The notes: generated by a model from the sequence alone, not told the origin. Shown: positions 1 through 9,445, counted from the first letter of the stretch. The stretch: 64,000 nucleotides of DNA from Comamonas sp. BIGb0124 (GCF_003752175.1 NZ_RJVF01000012.1:310001-374000), one strand, 5' to 3'. A program made the numbers and translations.

Positions 1-67
1 GCTGACTTTTGCCGCAGAACGAGCAATAGAGGGTTTTTTCGCTGGAGGAGCCTTTTTTCTCGGCCAT
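1..67 (-). CDS. clpX: ATP-dependent protease ATPase subunit ClpX, N-terminal fragment
   Basis: Only the first 22 codons lie in the window; the gene continues past the left edge. The translation begins MAEKKGSSSEKTLYCSFCGK, the start of the ClpX N-terminal zinc-binding domain, with the first CxxC pair visible. ClpX is the AAA+ unfoldase that recognises substrates and feeds them to ClpP. It lies downstream of clpP on the same strand, the usual order, but a terminator-like hairpin occupies the gap, so clpX may be transcribed partly from its own promoter. The identity is clear from the N-terminus and context. Confidence 0.9.
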   Translation of the reverse strand, partial: MAEKKGSSSEKTLYCSFCGKSQ

Positions 68-111
68 ATGGAGAGGTGCCTACAAATCTGGTGTTGCTGT
101 CTATGATAGCG

Positions 112-148
112 AAAAGAAAACGGCGCCTTCCGTGGGGGAAAACGCCGT
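112..148 (-). terminator. Rho-independent terminator between clpP and clpX
   Basis: Read on the minus strand, ACGGCG pairs with CGCCGT around an inner TTTTCC/GGAAGG region, and a T-rich tract (TTTTCTTTTC) follows. It lies about 60 bases after the clpP stop and before clpX. It may be a partial terminator that sets the clpP:clpX ratio. Confidence 0.6.
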
Positions 149-210
149 CGCCCAAACGGCCTGCCGCGGCGCCCGGTCGAGCCGGGCCGGCGCGGGCGGC
201 CATGCGGAGT

Positions 211-819
211 TCAAGAACGCTTGTTGATGACCTGATCGACCAGGCCGTACGACTGTGCTTCGGCAGCGGACATGAAGTAATCGCGCTCGGTGTCGCGCTC
301 GATCTTCTCGAGCGGCTGGCCGGTGCGTTCGGCCAGGATGCGGTTGAGGTCTCCGCGCAGGCGCAGGATCTCGCGGGCATGGATCTCGATGTCGGTGGCC
401 TGGCCCTGGGCGCCGCCCAAGGGCTGATGGATCATCACACGCGAGTTGGGCAGCGAGAAACGCTTGCCCTTCTCGCCGGCCGCCAGCAGGAACGCGCCCA
501 TGCTCGCCGCCATGCCCATGCACAGGGTCGAGACGGCCGGCTTGATGAAATTCATCGTGTCGTAGATCGACATGCCGGCGCTGACCGAGCCGCCAGGCGA
601 GTTGATGTAGAACGAGATGTCCTTTTCGGGGTTCTCGCTTTCCAGGAACAGCAACTGGGCCACGACCAGGTTGGCGCTCTGGTCATTGACCGGGCCGACC
701 AGAAAGACGACACGCTCCTTGAGCAGGCGCGAATAGATGTCGTAGGCCCGCTCGCCGCGGCCGGACTGTTCGATCACCATCGGCACCATGCCGAGGGCTT
801 GGGTATCAAGTGCGCTCAT
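211..819 (-). CDS. clpP: ATP-dependent Clp protease proteolytic subunit ClpP
   Basis: This is the serine peptidase core of the ClpXP/ClpAP protease, a cytoplasmic tetradecamer that degrades unfolded and tagged proteins. The 202-residue product is of normal length. The catalytic triad is visible as Ser106 (in GMAASMG), His131 (in MIHQPLGG) and Asp180. I start at the ATG at 819 ([10 protein letters not shown]), preceded by a GGAGA ribosome binding site; the open frame extends upstream but the added residues are not ClpP-like. It sits in the order tig-clpP-clpX. A long stem-loop separates it from tig, so clpP may be partly independently expressed. Confidence 0.96.
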   Translation of the reverse strand: MSALDTQALGMVPMVIEQSGRGERAYDIYSRLLKERVVFLVGPVNDQSANLVVAQLLFLESENPEKDISFYINSPGGSVSAGMSIYDTMNFIKPAVSTLCMGMAASMGAFLLAAGEKGKRFSLPNSRVMIHQPLGGAQGQATDIEIHAREILRLRGDLNRILAERTGQPLEKIERDTERDYFMSAAEAQSYGLVDQVINKRS

Positions 820-874
820 AGGTTCTCCACTAGGTGCCCCCGACTTTAAGGCATAGAGCCGGGCGCACAGATGA

Positions 875-923
875 ACATGGGGCCTGTGTCCGGGAGCACA
901 AGTCCCGGCCACAGGCCCCATGT
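875..923 (-). other. Long two-tier stem-loop between tig and clpP
   Basis: A perfect 14-base inverted repeat (ACATGGGGCCTGTG at 875-888 and its complement at 910-923) encloses a second 6-bp stem (CCGGGA/TCCCGG, 890-895 with 903-908). No T-run follows on the minus strand, so it is not a standard terminator. It may act as an mRNA processing or 3'-end stability element, or as a Rho-dependent or partial terminator. Confidence 0.7.
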
Positions 924-958
924 CGGGTGACGGGCGGCAGGACCGCCGCCGTCCGGCC

Positions 959-2272
959 TTAGGCCTGCTGGCCCATCAGTTCGTCGAACGCCAGGGATTT
1001 TTCAGTGACCTTGGCTTTGCCCAGGACAAAATCGGTGACGTTGTTTTCGATCACGACGGCTTCGACTTCGGCCAGGCGGTTGCGGTCGCCGTAGTACCAG
1101 CGCACCACGTCTTCGGGCTTTTCGTAGCTGGCAGCCAGCTCTTCGATGTGCGACTTGATCTGCTCGGGCTTGGCGTGCAGTTCGTTGGCGCGCACCAGCT
1201 CGGCGACCACCAGGCCCAGACGCACGCGGCGCTCGGCTTGGGGACGGAACACGTCGTCGGGGATCGGCGCCTTGTCGGCGTCCTTGATGCCACGCTGCTT
1301 GAGGTCGGCGCGGGCGCCTTCCACCATGCGGCCGACTTCGGCTTGCACGCTGGCCTTGGGCAGGTCGAGCTCGGCGTTGTTGATGAGCGCATCCATCACC
1401 GCGTTCTTGTTGCGGGCCAGCACGCGGAACTTGATTTCGCGCTCGAGGTTCTTGCGGATGTCGGCCTGCAGGGCTTCGACGGTGCCGTCGGCAATGCCCA
1501 GCGACTTGGCGAAGGCTTCGTTGACTTCGGGCAGGTTGGCGGCTTCGATCTTCTTGACCGTGACCAGGAAGTCGGCTTGCTTGCCGGCCACGTCCTTGCC
1601 GTGGTAGTCCTCGGGGAAGGCCAGCGGGAAGGTCTTGCTTTCGCCCGACTTCATGCCACGCACGGCGTCTTCGAATTCCTTGAGCATCTGGCCTTCGCCG
1701 ACCAGGAACTGGAAGTCTTCGGCCTTGCCGCCCTGGAAGGGTTCGCCGTCGATCTTGCCTTCGAAGTCGACGGTGACGCGGTCGCCGTCCTGCGCGGCAT
1801 CGACCTGGGCGCGCTGCGCGAAGGTGCGACGCTGCTTGCGCAGGATCTCGATGGTGCGCTCGATGGCTTCGTCGGTGACTTCGGCCGAGATCTTCTCGAC
1901 TTCGGCTTCGGACAGGTCCTTGATCACGACTTCGGGGTAGACCTCGAAGACCGCGTCGAAAGCGATCTCGCCTTCGGCCGCACCGTCTTTTTCGCTGATG
2001 GTGGGCTGGCCGGCCACACGCAGCTTGGCTTCGTTGGCAGCCTGCGAGAAGGCTTCACCGACCTTGTCGTTGACCACTTCGTACTGGACCGAGTAACCGT
2101 AGCGCTGGGCCACGATGTTCATCGGCACCTTGCCGGGGCGGAAACCGTCGATCTTGACTTGGCGAGCCAGCTTGCGCAGGCGGGCATCGACTTCGGACTG
2201 GATGGTGCTGACGGGTAACGTCAGGGTGATCTTGCGCTCGAGTTTTTCGAGGGTTTCTACGTTCACAGCCAT
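959..2272 (-). CDS. tig: Trigger factor, ribosome-associated chaperone
   Basis: Trigger factor binds ribosomal protein L23 at the exit tunnel and helps nascent chains fold; it also has a peptidyl-prolyl isomerase domain. The 437-residue product has the normal architecture: the N-terminal ribosome-binding signature GFRPGKVP at about residues 43-50, a central FKBP-like domain (about 160-245) and a helical C-terminal substrate-binding domain. The ATG at 2272 ([10 protein letters not shown]) matches the family N-terminus; the longer frame to 2425 adds Pro/Arg-rich sequence unlike the family. It is the first gene of the tig-clpP-clpX group. Confidence 0.97.
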   Translation of the reverse strand: MAVNVETLEKLERKITLTLPVSTIQSEVDARLRKLARQVKIDGFRPGKVPMNIVAQRYGYSVQYEVVNDKVGEAFSQAANEAKLRVAGQPTISEKDGAAEGEIAFDAVFEVYPEVVIKDLSEAEVEKISAEVTDEAIERTIEILRKQRRTFAQRAQVDAAQDGDRVTVDFEGKIDGEPFQGGKAEDFQFLVGEGQMLKEFEDAVRGMKSGESKTFPLAFPEDYHGKDVAGKQADFLVTVKKIEAANLPEVNEAFAKSLGIADGTVEALQADIRKNLEREIKFRVLARNKNAVMDALINNAELDLPKASVQAEVGRMVEGARADLKQRGIKDADKAPIPDDVFRPQAERRVRLGLVVAELVRANELHAKPEQIKSHIEELAASYEKPEDVVRWYYGDRNRLAEVEAVVIENNVTDFVLGKAKVTEKSLAFDELMGQQA

Positions 2273-2446
2273 GAGGATCTTTCCTGTGGTGGTCTGGGGC
2301 GCGCGGCCGGCAGACTGTCGAGCAGTCGGCAGGACCGGCGCGGCCTGTTGGGGATGGACGGATAAAACTGAATGGCGAGGCCCGGGGCCCCGGCGGGTCC
2401 GGGCATGGACCTGTTGGCAAACCACTCATCTGAAAATCAACCGGCA

Positions 2447-2477
2447 ATTGTAGCCCGAGCCAGGATGCGGGCCGCAA
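2447..2477 (-). promoter_or_regulatory. Candidate sigma70 promoter of tig
   Basis: On the minus strand a TACAAT hexamer (2447-2452) is preceded, with a 19-base spacer, by TTGCGG (2472-2477). The spacer is long and the -35 is weak, so only the -10 is persuasive. It would give a leader of about 170 bases before tig. Confidence 0.4.
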
Positions 2478-2879
2478 ATCAGCACAACTGCCCGTCGCCT
2501 CCCTGGGAAAACACGCATGCCGATGCAGGCCTCTGCGCCGGTCGGGCGAGACTTGAAAAGTGTGTGGATCGGGGATGAAACAGGCACGGACCGGGACCGT
2601 CCCGATCAACGGGATGGCCGCAGACGGCGCGAAGACGTGGAAAAAAGGCTTGGCTGGCCGGCGTACCGATGGCTAGCAAAAACGACCTTGGAAGCTGTTG
2701 AAGCTTCGGGTCGCCCCACGATGAAACGGTGCAGGAACCCGCAGGTCCCTTGCAATGAGGCGATCATACCTCAATTGCGCATGAATCTCATTTAATAACA
2801 ACACGCACAACCGGGCTATCGATGCGCCCTCGCCTGCCGAGGCCGTCCAGGGCCGATGGCGCCCCATGCCAGCGCGCAT
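2478..2879. other. Intergenic region with no recognised gene
   Basis: About 400 bases lie between the tig promoter region and the tRNA-Leu terminator. Short open frames on both strands show no family resemblance or convincing ribosome binding site. A locally AT-rich stretch near 2780-2815 could hold a promoter, but I cannot assign one. Confidence 0.5.
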
Positions 2880-2913
2880 AAAAAAAGGCCGTTCTCCTTG
2901 AGGGAGAACAGCC
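2880..2913 (-). terminator. Rho-independent terminator downstream of tRNA-Leu
   Basis: On the minus strand the stem GGCTGTTCTCC / GGAGAACGGCC closes a short CTCAA loop and is followed by seven T residues. It lies about 50 bases after the tRNA 3' end. Confidence 0.85.
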
Positions 2914-2961
2914 TTGCACGGGACCCGGCGGCATCGTCGAGATACCGGCGGAGATGATCCG

Positions 2962-3048
2962 TGGTGCGCGGGGGGGGACTCGAACCCCCACACCATTGCT
3001 GGCGTCAGGACCTAAACCTGGTGCGTCTACCAATTTCGCCACCCGCGC
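2962..3048 (-). tRNA. tRNA-Leu, anticodon UAG
   Basis: The minus strand folds as a class II tRNA with a long variable arm. The acceptor stem GCGCGGG pairs with CCCGCGC, followed by discriminator A and an encoded CCA (2962-2964). The D-loop region AAATTGGTAGACGC is typical of tRNA-Leu. The anticodon loop TTTAGGT gives anticodon UAG, reading CUN leucine codons. The T-arm is GGGGGTTCGAGTCCCCC. Location next to tig-clpPX is common in Burkholderiales. Confidence 0.95.
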
Positions 3049-3139
3049 GGTGTTCAAGTAAAACGGGCGCGCCTGGGGCCGCCCGTCTGCAATTGGTCAG
3101 AACCGAAGATTCTAACCTTGAAAGCAGAGCCCTCGGCGC

Positions 3140-4243
3140 TCAGCCCAGGATGCCACGCAAGACATCGACCAGGCGAGTGCACTGCTCGGGCGTTCCGATG
3201 CTGATGCGCAGGTACTGGCTGATGCGCGGTTTCTTGAAATGCCGCACCAGCACGCCCTCGGCGCGCAGCCCGGCCAGCAACCCGGCGGCATCGTGCCCGG
3301 GATGGCGCGCAAACACGAAGTTGGTCTTGGACGGCAGGACTTCGAAGCCCAGAGCCTGCAGCGACACGGTGAGTTCGTCGCGGGTCCGCATCACGGCCTG
3401 CCGGCTCTGCTCGAAGTAATCCACGTCCTCGTAGGCAGCGGCCGCACCGGCACTGGCCAGGCGATCGACCGGGTAGGAGTTGAAGCTGTTCTTGACGCGC
3501 TCCAGCCCCTCGATCAGGTGAGGCTGGCCGACGGCGAAGCCCACGCGCAGGCCGGCCAGCGACCGGGACTTGGAGAGCGTGTGCACGACCAGCAGATTGG
3601 GGTAACGCGACACCAGGCCGATGGCCGAGGTGCCACCGAAATCGACATAGGCCTCGTCGACCAGCACGACCTGTTCGGGGTAGGCCTGGAGCAGACGCTC
3701 GATGTCGGCCAGCGGCAACTCGATGCCGGTCGGGGCATTCGGATTGGCCACGATGATGCCGGCGGCCTGGGCGACCCGTGCGGGATCGGTCAGAGCGCCG
3801 ATGTCGACCTGCATGTCGTCGCGCAGCGGCACCACGCTGTAGGGAATGCCGTAGAGACCGCAGTAGACCGTGTAGAAGCTGTAGGTGATGTCGGGCATGA
3901 CCAGGCTGCGGCCGGCATGCTGGAAGAACGCAAAGAACGCATGCGCCAGCACCTCGTCCGAGCCGTTGCCGACAAAAATCTGCTCGGCACCGATGCCGTG
4001 GTACTTGGCGACGGCATCGCGCACCAAAGAAGCATCCGGATCGGGATACAGCTCCAGCCGGCCTGCGGCTGCGGCCTGAATGGCGGCGATGGCCTTGGGC
4101 GATGGCGGATAGGGGTTCTCGTTGGTGTTGAGCTTGACCAGCCGGTCGATCTTGGGCTGCTCGCCCGGCACATAGGGATCGAGCTCGCCCACGATAGGGC
4201 TCCAGTAGGACGTCTTGGTGGACACAGGGACCTCGGGTTTCAT
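3140..4243 (-). CDS. hisC: Histidinol-phosphate aminotransferase
   Basis: HisC is a PLP-dependent class I/II aminotransferase that converts imidazole-acetol phosphate to histidinol phosphate in histidine synthesis. The 367-residue product shows the N-terminal [12 protein letters not shown] substrate motif, [25 protein letters not shown], and the PLP lysine at about residue 225 in [14 protein letters not shown] start at the ATG at 4243 ([14 protein letters not shown]), since sequence upstream in the frame is not family-like. It is separated from the upstream CobD-family gene by only 67 bases, and no other his gene is nearby. It may be one of two HisC paralogues; some family members also act on aromatic amino acids. 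Confidence 0.93.
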   Translation of the reverse strand: MKPEVPVSTKTSYWSPIVGELDPYVPGEQPKIDRLVKLNTNENPYPPSPKAIAAIQAAAAGRLELYPDPDASLVRDAVAKYHGIGAEQIFVGNGSDEVLAHAFFAFFQHAGRSLVMPDITYSFYTVYCGLYGIPYSVVPLRDDMQVDIGALTDPARVAQAAGIIVANPNAPTGIELPLADIERLLQAYPEQVVLVDEAYVDFGGTSAIGLVSRYPNLLVVHTLSKSRSLAGLRVGFAVGQPHLIEGLERVKNSFNSYPVDRLASAGAAAAYEDVDYFEQSRQAVMRTRDELTVSLQALGFEVLPSKTNFVFARHPGHDAAGLLAGLRAEGVLVRHFKKPRISQYLRISIGTPEQCTRLVDVLRGILG

Positions 4244-4310
4244 CACAGAAAATCTGGCGGCCGGCGCCGGCACGCGCCCGGCGGCTGCCAGAGGGAATCG
4301 TCGTCGTGCC

Positions 4311-5330
4311 TCAGCCCAGCAGGCGGGCCAGGGTGAGGAGCGCCAGCAGCAGCATCCAGAGCACCACGGTTCGCCACACCAGGCCCACGACGCTGCGCAG
4401 ATGGGCGATCTGCGGCGTGCGGCCGGCCGTGTCGGTGGTGTCGGGCTGGTAGAGCTCGGTGTCCTCGGCCAGATTGTCGCCGTCGATCGCCGTGCTGTCA
4501 TGCACGGCATCGGCCGGGATCACCAGGCGTTGCAGAGACGCACCGCCCAGCCGGACCCCCAAGGCCCCGGCCGTGGCGGCCAGGATGACGCCGTCGTTGG
4601 GATCGGGGAAACGGCGTGCATGGCTGCGCCAGCTGTCGATGGCGTCCTCGAAGCTGCCGACGATGGCAAAGAACAGCGCAGTGATGCGGGCGGGCACGTA
4701 GTCGACCACGAACCACATGCGGCGGGCGACATCCATGAGCACCACGCTGACGGGGTGACTCAGGCGCCGGCCCTTGTAGGGCCAGTAGCGCGGCACGAGT
4801 TCGGCCATGCGGTAGAACACGGCGCCCGCCGGTCCCAACCCCAGGACGGAGAGCACGGTGTACCAGGCCAGCACGCCGAAGACATGCCGATGCGCGGCCA
4901 GCACCGAGAATTCGATGACATGCCGCACGACTTCGCTGCGCGGCAGTTCGTGGGCATCGACCTGGCGCCATTTGGCCAGGAGTTCACGCGCCGTGTCTTC
5001 GTCGCCGGACTCGAGGGCGTCGCGGATGGCCGTGAAATAGTGGCTGAACTGGCGGAAACCCAGCGTGACGTAGAGCACGGCGATATGCCAGAACACCGCG
5101 GCCCAAGCACCCAGCGTATGCCACAGCAGCCAATGCCCGCCCAGCGCGACCAGCGAGGGCACGCCCACGGCAATGAGCCAGGCGGCCCAGGCATGGGCCG
5201 GGCGGCCGGCATCGAAGTTGCGGCAGGACCACCACGCCCAGTGGCGCAAGCCGGCGTGGACCAGATTGCCGCGCGCGAGCGGGCGTGCCTGCTCGAGCAA
5301 CAAGGCAAACAGGATGGCGATGAAACTCAT
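4311..5330 (-). CDS. CobD/CbiB-family integral membrane protein
   Basis: The 339-residue product has several hydrophobic segments (for example around residues 1-15, 60-85 and 150-175, and a C-terminal anchor) and the signature [17 protein letters not shown] followed by ALGVRLGG, as in CobD/CbiB adenosylcobinamide-phosphate synthases. The AmpE family shares this fold. In beta-proteobacteria lacking a cobalamin locus this gene often sits beside a Nudix gene, as here (39 bases downstream of it), so a true cobinamide role is unproven. Start at the ATG at 5330 ([14 protein letters not shown]), where the first membrane segment begins. Confidence 0.75.
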   Translation of the reverse strand: MSFIAILFALLLEQARPLARGNLVHAGLRHWAWWSCRNFDAGRPAHAWAAWLIAVGVPSLVALGGHWLLWHTLGAWAAVFWHIAVLYVTLGFRQFSHYFTAIRDALESGDEDTARELLAKWRQVDAHELPRSEVVRHVIEFSVLAAHRHVFGVLAWYTVLSVLGLGPAGAVFYRMAELVPRYWPYKGRRLSHPVSVVLMDVARRMWFVVDYVPARITALFFAIVGSFEDAIDSWRSHARRFPDPNDGVILAATAGALGVRLGGASLQRLVIPADAVHDSTAIDGDNLAEDTELYQPDTTDTAGRTPQIAHLRSVVGLVWRTVVLWMLLLALLTLARLLG

Positions 5331-5369
5331 GTCCGGATGATAGCGCCATCGCGCCGCCATGCAGCCGGT

Positions 5370-6146
5370 TCAGGCGGCCAGGAAGCGGTAGAGATTGCGC
5401 AGCATGCCGGCGGTCGCCCCCCAGATGAAGCGCTCGGTACCGGTTGCCGGATCGTGATACGGCATGGACAGCCATTCGCGCCGCCCCGGCGCGGCCTGGG
5501 AAAGGTCCGTCTGGACGGCCGGCTCGAGGCGGTGATGGCGGTGGCGGGCAGGGTCCATCAGGTAGGCCAGCGGTACTTCGAAGACATCGGCCACCTCGTC
5601 CGGATTGGCTTGCAGCACCGCATCGCTATCGACGAGACCGACGACCGGCGTGACGACATAGGACGTGCCTGTCACGTAGGCAGGCAGGGTCCCCAGGATC
5701 TCGACTCGGGCACGGGCCAGACCCACCTCCTCGTGGGCTTCACGCAGCGCGGCGGCAATGGCATCGGCATCTTCCGGGTCGACGCGCCCGCCCGGAAAGG
5801 CGATCTGGCCCGAATGGTGGGTGAGCTGGGCCGAACGCTCGGTCAGCAGCACGGTGAGCGGATCGCGCCGCATCAGCGGAATCAGCACGGCGGCGGCGAT
5901 GGGCCCGCGCGCCAGCAGGGGCGGCTCGCGCAGGCGGTCGGGTTGCCAGACGGGCGGATGGCGAAAACGATGGCGCAGGGCCTCGGGCGTGAGACGACCG
6001 GGCATCACGGCACCCAGCCCCTCGTCGGCCGCGACGACCGGTACGGTGCGGGGATCGAAGGACGACAGCGCGGGCGCCGCAGCCGGTCGGCTGGCGGCAC
6101 CGTTTGCAAAAGAGAGAACGGAAGCCGGGTGGTTGGGAGTGGTCAT
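5370..6146 (-). CDS. Nudix hydrolase, CoA pyrophosphatase type
   Basis: The 258-residue product carries the extended motif LLTERSAQLTHHSGQIAFPGG (reported in part: LLTERS...GQIAFPGG) that marks CoA-specific Nudix enzymes, followed by the Nudix box GGRVDPEDAD...LREAHEEVGL. Such enzymes hydrolyse CoA and derivatives to 3',5'-ADP and phosphopantetheine. About 70 residues precede the Nudix fold. The start is set at the ATG at 6146 (MTTPNHPASV); its ribosome binding site is weak, so the exact start is uncertain. The gene lies between rplS and the CobD-family gene on the same strand. Confidence 0.85.
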   Translation of the reverse strand: MTTPNHPASVLSFANGAASRPAAAPALSSFDPRTVPVVAADEGLGAVMPGRLTPEALRHRFRHPPVWQPDRLREPPLLARGPIAAAVLIPLMRRDPLTVLLTERSAQLTHHSGQIAFPGGRVDPEDADAIAAALREAHEEVGLARARVEILGTLPAYVTGTSYVVTPVVGLVDSDAVLQANPDEVADVFEVPLAYLMDPARHRHHRLEPAVQTDLSQAAPGRREWLSMPYHDPATGTERFIWGATAGMLRNLYRFLAA

Positions 6147-6256
6147 GTCAGCGCTTTGCAGCGTACACCAATTGTTGCCATTCTTCAGAGACCGGCGCGG
6201 GCAGAAGCCGCCGGAGGCGGTGCCAGGGAGCCCTGCCCGCTCCACGGCGATCGGGC

Positions 6257-6293
6257 AAAAAAAAACCGCCGACCCGAAGATCGACGGTTTTTT
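6257..6293. terminator. Terminator downstream of rplS, probably bidirectional
   Basis: The stem ACCGTCGA / TCGGCGGT (one G-T pair) has T-runs on both sides: nine A on the plus-strand left flank and six T on the right. It ends the rplS transcript and separates it from the Nudix gene. Confidence 0.85.
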
Positions 6294-6342
6294 CCAGTCA
6301 CCGGCAGTCCATCCCGAAGGCGAACTGCTCTGTCCACGTGAT

Positions 6343-6732
6343 TTACGCGGCGGTGGCTGCTGCAGCCTTGGCGCGGTTGGGCAGCTTTTCCTTGATGCGA
6401 GCCGACTTGCCGCTGCGCTCGCGCAGGTAGTACAGCTTGGCACGACGGACGTCACCACGGCGCTTGACTTCGATCTTGGCGATCAGGGGGCTGTAGGTTT
6501 GGAACGTACGTTCCACGCCTTCGCCGCTCGAGATCTTGCGCACGATGAAGTTGCTGTTCAGGCCACGGTTGCGGATCGCGATGACCACGCCTTCGTAAGC
6601 CTGCAGGCGCTTGCGGGTGCCTTCAACCACGTTGACGCTCACGATGACCGTGTCGCCAGGGGCAAAAGCGGGGATTTCCTTGTTCAGGCGAGCAATTTCT
6701 TCTTGCTCGAGAATCTGGATCAGGTTGCTCAT
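6343..6732 (-). CDS. rplS: 50S ribosomal protein L19
   Basis: L19 lies at the 30S-50S interface of the ribosome. The 129-residue product begins [20 protein letters not shown] and contains [31 protein letters not shown] and the typical [22 protein letters not shown]; an Ala-rich tail ends it. The gene is usually the last cistron of rpsP-rimM-trmD-rplS. Here hemN and fnr lie between it and trmD, and a good promoter and a terminator make it monocistronic. Confidence 0.98.
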   Translation of the reverse strand: MSNLIQILEQEEIARLNKEIPAFAPGDTVIVSVNVVEGTRKRLQAYEGVVIAIRNRGLNSNFIVRKISSGEGVERTFQTYSPLIAKIEVKRRGDVRRAKLYYLRERSGKSARIKEKLPNRAKAAAATAA

Positions 6733-6842
6733 GGTTTTCCTAAAACGATCATGCCCGCGCTGCACAAAAGGCTCTCGGTGATTGCAGGCTGAAAAGCCTG
6801 GCGCTCCCAAAAGCGGCCGGGTAGAGGATCGGAAAGCCCGCC

Positions 6843-6872
6843 ATTATAAATCGAGCCCCGGCGCACCGGCAA
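6843..6872 (-). promoter_or_regulatory. Sigma70-type promoter of rplS
   Basis: On the minus strand TTGCCG (6867-6872) and a consensus TATAAT (6843-6848) are separated by 18 bases, about 110 bases upstream of rplS. This fits rplS being transcribed apart from trmD. Confidence 0.7.
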
Positions 6873-6956
6873 GCCCTCGGCTTTTCGTCTTGCGGGAGCC
6901 TCGCCGGCCCCGCTTCGGCGACCCCGCTCCCCCGGCCGGTCCGTGACGTGTTCCCG

Positions 6957-8405
6957 CTAGAGAATCCGGGAGAACCGTGCGCGGCTGCGATCGGCCTGGA
7001 GATAGCGGTCGAACACCATGGCCACCGCGCGCACCACCGCCCAGCCCTGCGGCGTCACTTCCAGCCCCTGGGCACCGAGGACCAGCGAGCCCTCCTCGAC
7101 GAAGGGGGCCAAGGCGTCCAGTTCGGCGGCCAGCAGACGCCGCGAGTCCACCAGATACGCGCTGTCGATGGCTTCGAAATCCACGCGGCCCTGACACATC
7201 ACGGCCATGATGACGGCGCGCCGCAACAGGTCGTCGCGCGTCAGGGCCAGCCCGCGCACCACGGGCAGGCGTCCCTGGCCGAGCAGGTCGGCGTAGGCTT
7301 CCAGCGTCTTGGCATTCTGGCTGTAGGTCGCGCCCACCTTGCCGATGGCCGACACCCCCAGACCGATCAGGTCGGAATCGGGCTGGGTGCTGTAGCCCTG
7401 GAAGTTGCGGTGCAGGCGCCCCTGACGCTTGGCCACGGCCAGGCTGTCGGCCGGCAGGGCAAAGTGGTCCATGCCGATATCGACATAACCCTGTTCGGCC
7501 AACACCGCCTGGGCACGGGCCAGCATGGCCAGCTTGGCATGGGCGTCGGGCAGTTCGGCGGCCGCGATGCGGCGCTGCGGCTTGAACCGTTCGGGCAAGT
7601 GGGCATAGGCGTACAGCGCGATGCGATCGGGCGCCAACCGGCCCAGGCTGGCCAGGGTTCGTTCGAAGCTTGCCGCAGTCTGGCGCGGCAGGCCGTAGAT
7701 CAGGTCGACATTGAGCGACTCGAAGCCGAGTTCGCGCGAATGGGCGACCAGATCGAAGATCTGCTCGGTGGACTGGAGCCGGTGCACGGCCTGCTGCACG
7801 TCGGGGTCGAAGTCCTGAACGCCCAGGCTCAGACGGTTGAAGCCGAGGGCACGCAGATGGCCCAGGCGACCGGCATCGACGGTGCGCGGATCGACCTCGA
7901 TGGCGCACTCGGCGCCCGGCGCGAGGCTGAAATGGCGCCGCACCGTCGCCATCAAGGTCGACAACTGGTCGTCGTCGAGGAACGTGGGGCTGCCGCCGCC
8001 GAGGTGCAGTTGGCCGACGGTCTGCCCGGCCCCCATCTCGGCGGCGACGAGCGCCATCTCACGCGCCAGAAGCGCCAGGTATTCGTCGCCCCGCTCGTGG
8101 TGGCGGGTGATGATCTTGTTGCAGGCGCAGTAGTAGCACAACGAATCGCAAAAGGGGATGTGCACATAGAGCGACAGGGGCCGGGCGAGGACGGCACCGG
8201 CGGCCGCGCCGTCGTGCCGGCGTTCGCGCAGGGCCTGCGTGTAGTCGGCCCAGCCAAAGGCTTCGACAAACCGGTCGGCCGTGGGGTAGGAGGTGTAGCG
8301 GGGGCCGCTGGTGTCGTGACGGGCGATGACCGCCGCCGGCAGCAGGGCGGCGCGAACGGGCTCTGCGGCGGGGCAGCGGGGAGAAGTCTGGTTGAGCATC
8401 ATCAT
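6957..8405 (-). CDS. hemN: Oxygen-independent coproporphyrinogen III dehydrogenase
   Basis: HemN is a radical SAM enzyme that makes protoporphyrinogen IX during haem synthesis when oxygen is scarce. The 482-residue product carries the cluster motif Cys86-x3-Cys90-x2-Cys93 in HIPFCDSLCYYCACNK, the HLGGGSPTFL motif and a C-terminal HemN domain. The start is the first of three consecutive ATGs (MMMLNQTSPR), 10 bases after AGGAAA. It is divergent from fnr, with an FNR-type box between them, which suggests anaerobic induction. Its position between trmD and rplS is unusual. Confidence 0.95.
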   Translation of the reverse strand: MMMLNQTSPRCPAAEPVRAALLPAAVIARHDTSGPRYTSYPTADRFVEAFGWADYTQALRERRHDGAAAGAVLARPLSLYVHIPFCDSLCYYCACNKIITRHHERGDEYLALLAREMALVAAEMGAGQTVGQLHLGGGSPTFLDDDQLSTLMATVRRHFSLAPGAECAIEVDPRTVDAGRLGHLRALGFNRLSLGVQDFDPDVQQAVHRLQSTEQIFDLVAHSRELGFESLNVDLIYGLPRQTAASFERTLASLGRLAPDRIALYAYAHLPERFKPQRRIAAAELPDAHAKLAMLARAQAVLAEQGYVDIGMDHFALPADSLAVAKRQGRLHRNFQGYSTQPDSDLIGLGVSAIGKVGATYSQNAKTLEAYADLLGQGRLPVVRGLALTRDDLLRRAVIMAVMCQGRVDFEAIDSAYLVDSRRLLAAELDALAPFVEEGSLVLGAQGLEVTPQGWAVVRAVAMVFDRYLQADRSRARFSRIL

Positions 8406-8523
8406 GAGGTTTTCCTGGATGGCGGGCCGCAGTGTCCCGAGGCGCCTGCATCGCGGGCAGACGCCCGGTGCATGGCGCACCTGCCGCACGGCCCTACTGT
8501 GCAGGCGCTGAGCAACGGCTGCG

Positions 8524-8537
8524 TTGATGTGCGTCAA
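8524..8537. promoter_or_regulatory. FNR/ANR-type binding site between hemN and fnr
   Basis: TTGATGTGCGTCAA differs from the FNR consensus TTGAT-N4-ATCAA at one position. It lies 119 bases upstream of the hemN start and 189 bases upstream of fnr. A class II activator position (centre near -41.5) would put the hemN transcription start near 8489. No strong -10 is visible there, which is common for FNR-activated promoters. Autoregulation of fnr is also possible. Confidence 0.7.
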
Positions 8538-8725
8538 CAAGCCGGACGACCGCGGCCCGCGGGCCAGTTCCGTGCATCCCGGACGCCACAGGTCGGCGTC
8601 GGCCTGCCCCGCGTGCCGCCCCCCCCAGGCGACGTCGCCGGGTACGGCATACGGACCGCTCCTACAATGAACGCAGAACGTCGTGCCCCCGCAGGCGGAA
8701 AACTCAACAAAGAACCGACACTGCC

Positions 8726-9445
8726 ATGAAACCGGAAGCCTTCAAAGTCGCCTGCTCGAACTGCAACCTGCGCGAGCTGTGCATGCCCGTGGGCATGGAC
8801 CGTGACGAAATGATCAAGCTCGACACGCTGGTGGCGGGTCGCAGACGCCTGGCCAAGGGCGACGTGCTGTTCGGCCTGGGGGCTCCCTTCCAGTCGCTCT
8901 TCGCCATCCGCACGGGCACGTTCAAGACCACGGTGTCGACCGAGAACGGCCACGAACAGGTCACCGGGTTCCAGATGGCGGGCGAAATCATGGGGCTGGA
9001 CGGCATCGTGGGCGACCACCACACCTGCAATGCGGTCGCGCTCGAGGATGCCGAGGTCTGCATCATGCCCTTCGAGCACATCGAGGCCCTGTCGATGGAA
9101 GTGCCGGCCCTGCAGCGCCACGTGCACAAGGTGCTGAGCCGCGAGATCGTGCGCGAGCACGGCGTGATGCTGCTGCTGGGCAGCATGCGGGCCGAAGAGC
9201 GGCTGGCTGCGTTCATGCTCAACCTGACCCAGCGGCTGCATGCGCGGGGTTTCTCGAGCACCGAAGTCATCCTGCGCATGACACGCGAGGAAATCGGCAG
9301 CTACCTGGGCCTGAAGCTCGAGACCGTCAGCCGCACCTTCTCGAAGTTCGTGGAAGACGGCCTGATCGAGGTCAAGCACCGCCATGTGCGCATCGTCGAT
9401 GCGGAACGCCTGGGCCAGCTCGCCACCCCGCAGCATTGCCGCTGA
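8726..9445 (+). CDS. fnr: FNR-type oxygen-sensing transcriptional regulator
   Basis: Fnr is a CRP-family regulator that carries an oxygen-labile [4Fe-4S] cluster and switches on anaerobic genes. In this 239-residue protein the ligand cysteines are visible as Cys10, Cys13 and Cys19 (CSNCNLRELC) plus Cys101 (HHTCNAV). A cyclic-nucleotide-binding-like fold and dimer helix follow, then the helix-turn-helix TREEIGSYLGLKLETVSRTFSKF (in part ETVSR), whose E-SR residues read TTGAT half-sites. It is convergent with trmD, with 45 bases between their stops, and divergent from hemN, a likely target. Confidence 0.95.
   Translation: MKPEAFKVACSNCNLRELCMPVGMDRDEMIKLDTLVAGRRRLAKGDVLFGLGAPFQSLFAIRTGTFKTTVSTENGHEQVTGFQMAGEIMGLDGIVGDHHTCNAVALEDAEVCIMPFEHIEALSMEVPALQRHVHKVLSREIVREHGVMLLLGSMRAEERLAAFMLNLTQRLHARGFSSTEVILRMTREEIGSYLGLKLETVSRTFSKFVEDGLIEVKHRHVRIVDAERLGQLATPQHCR

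Noticed and set aside
920-2218. Long plus-strand open frame opposite tig
   Set aside because: It is the antisense of a clear trigger factor gene, has composition typical of a shadow frame in high-GC DNA (Gly/Leu/Asp/His-rich) and no family resemblance.
3058-3086. Hairpin ACGGGCG/CGCCCGT with TTTT downstream of hisC as a terminator
   Set aside because: It lies only about ten bases ahead of the tRNA-Leu 5' end and the T-run is short; it may equally belong to the tRNA leader, so I did not list it.
4311-5330. AmpE (beta-lactamase regulatory membrane protein) as the identity of this gene
   Set aside because: The folds are related, but the GVRLGG ending and length of 339 residues favour the CobD/CbiB family over the 284-residue AmpE, and no ampD is adjacent.
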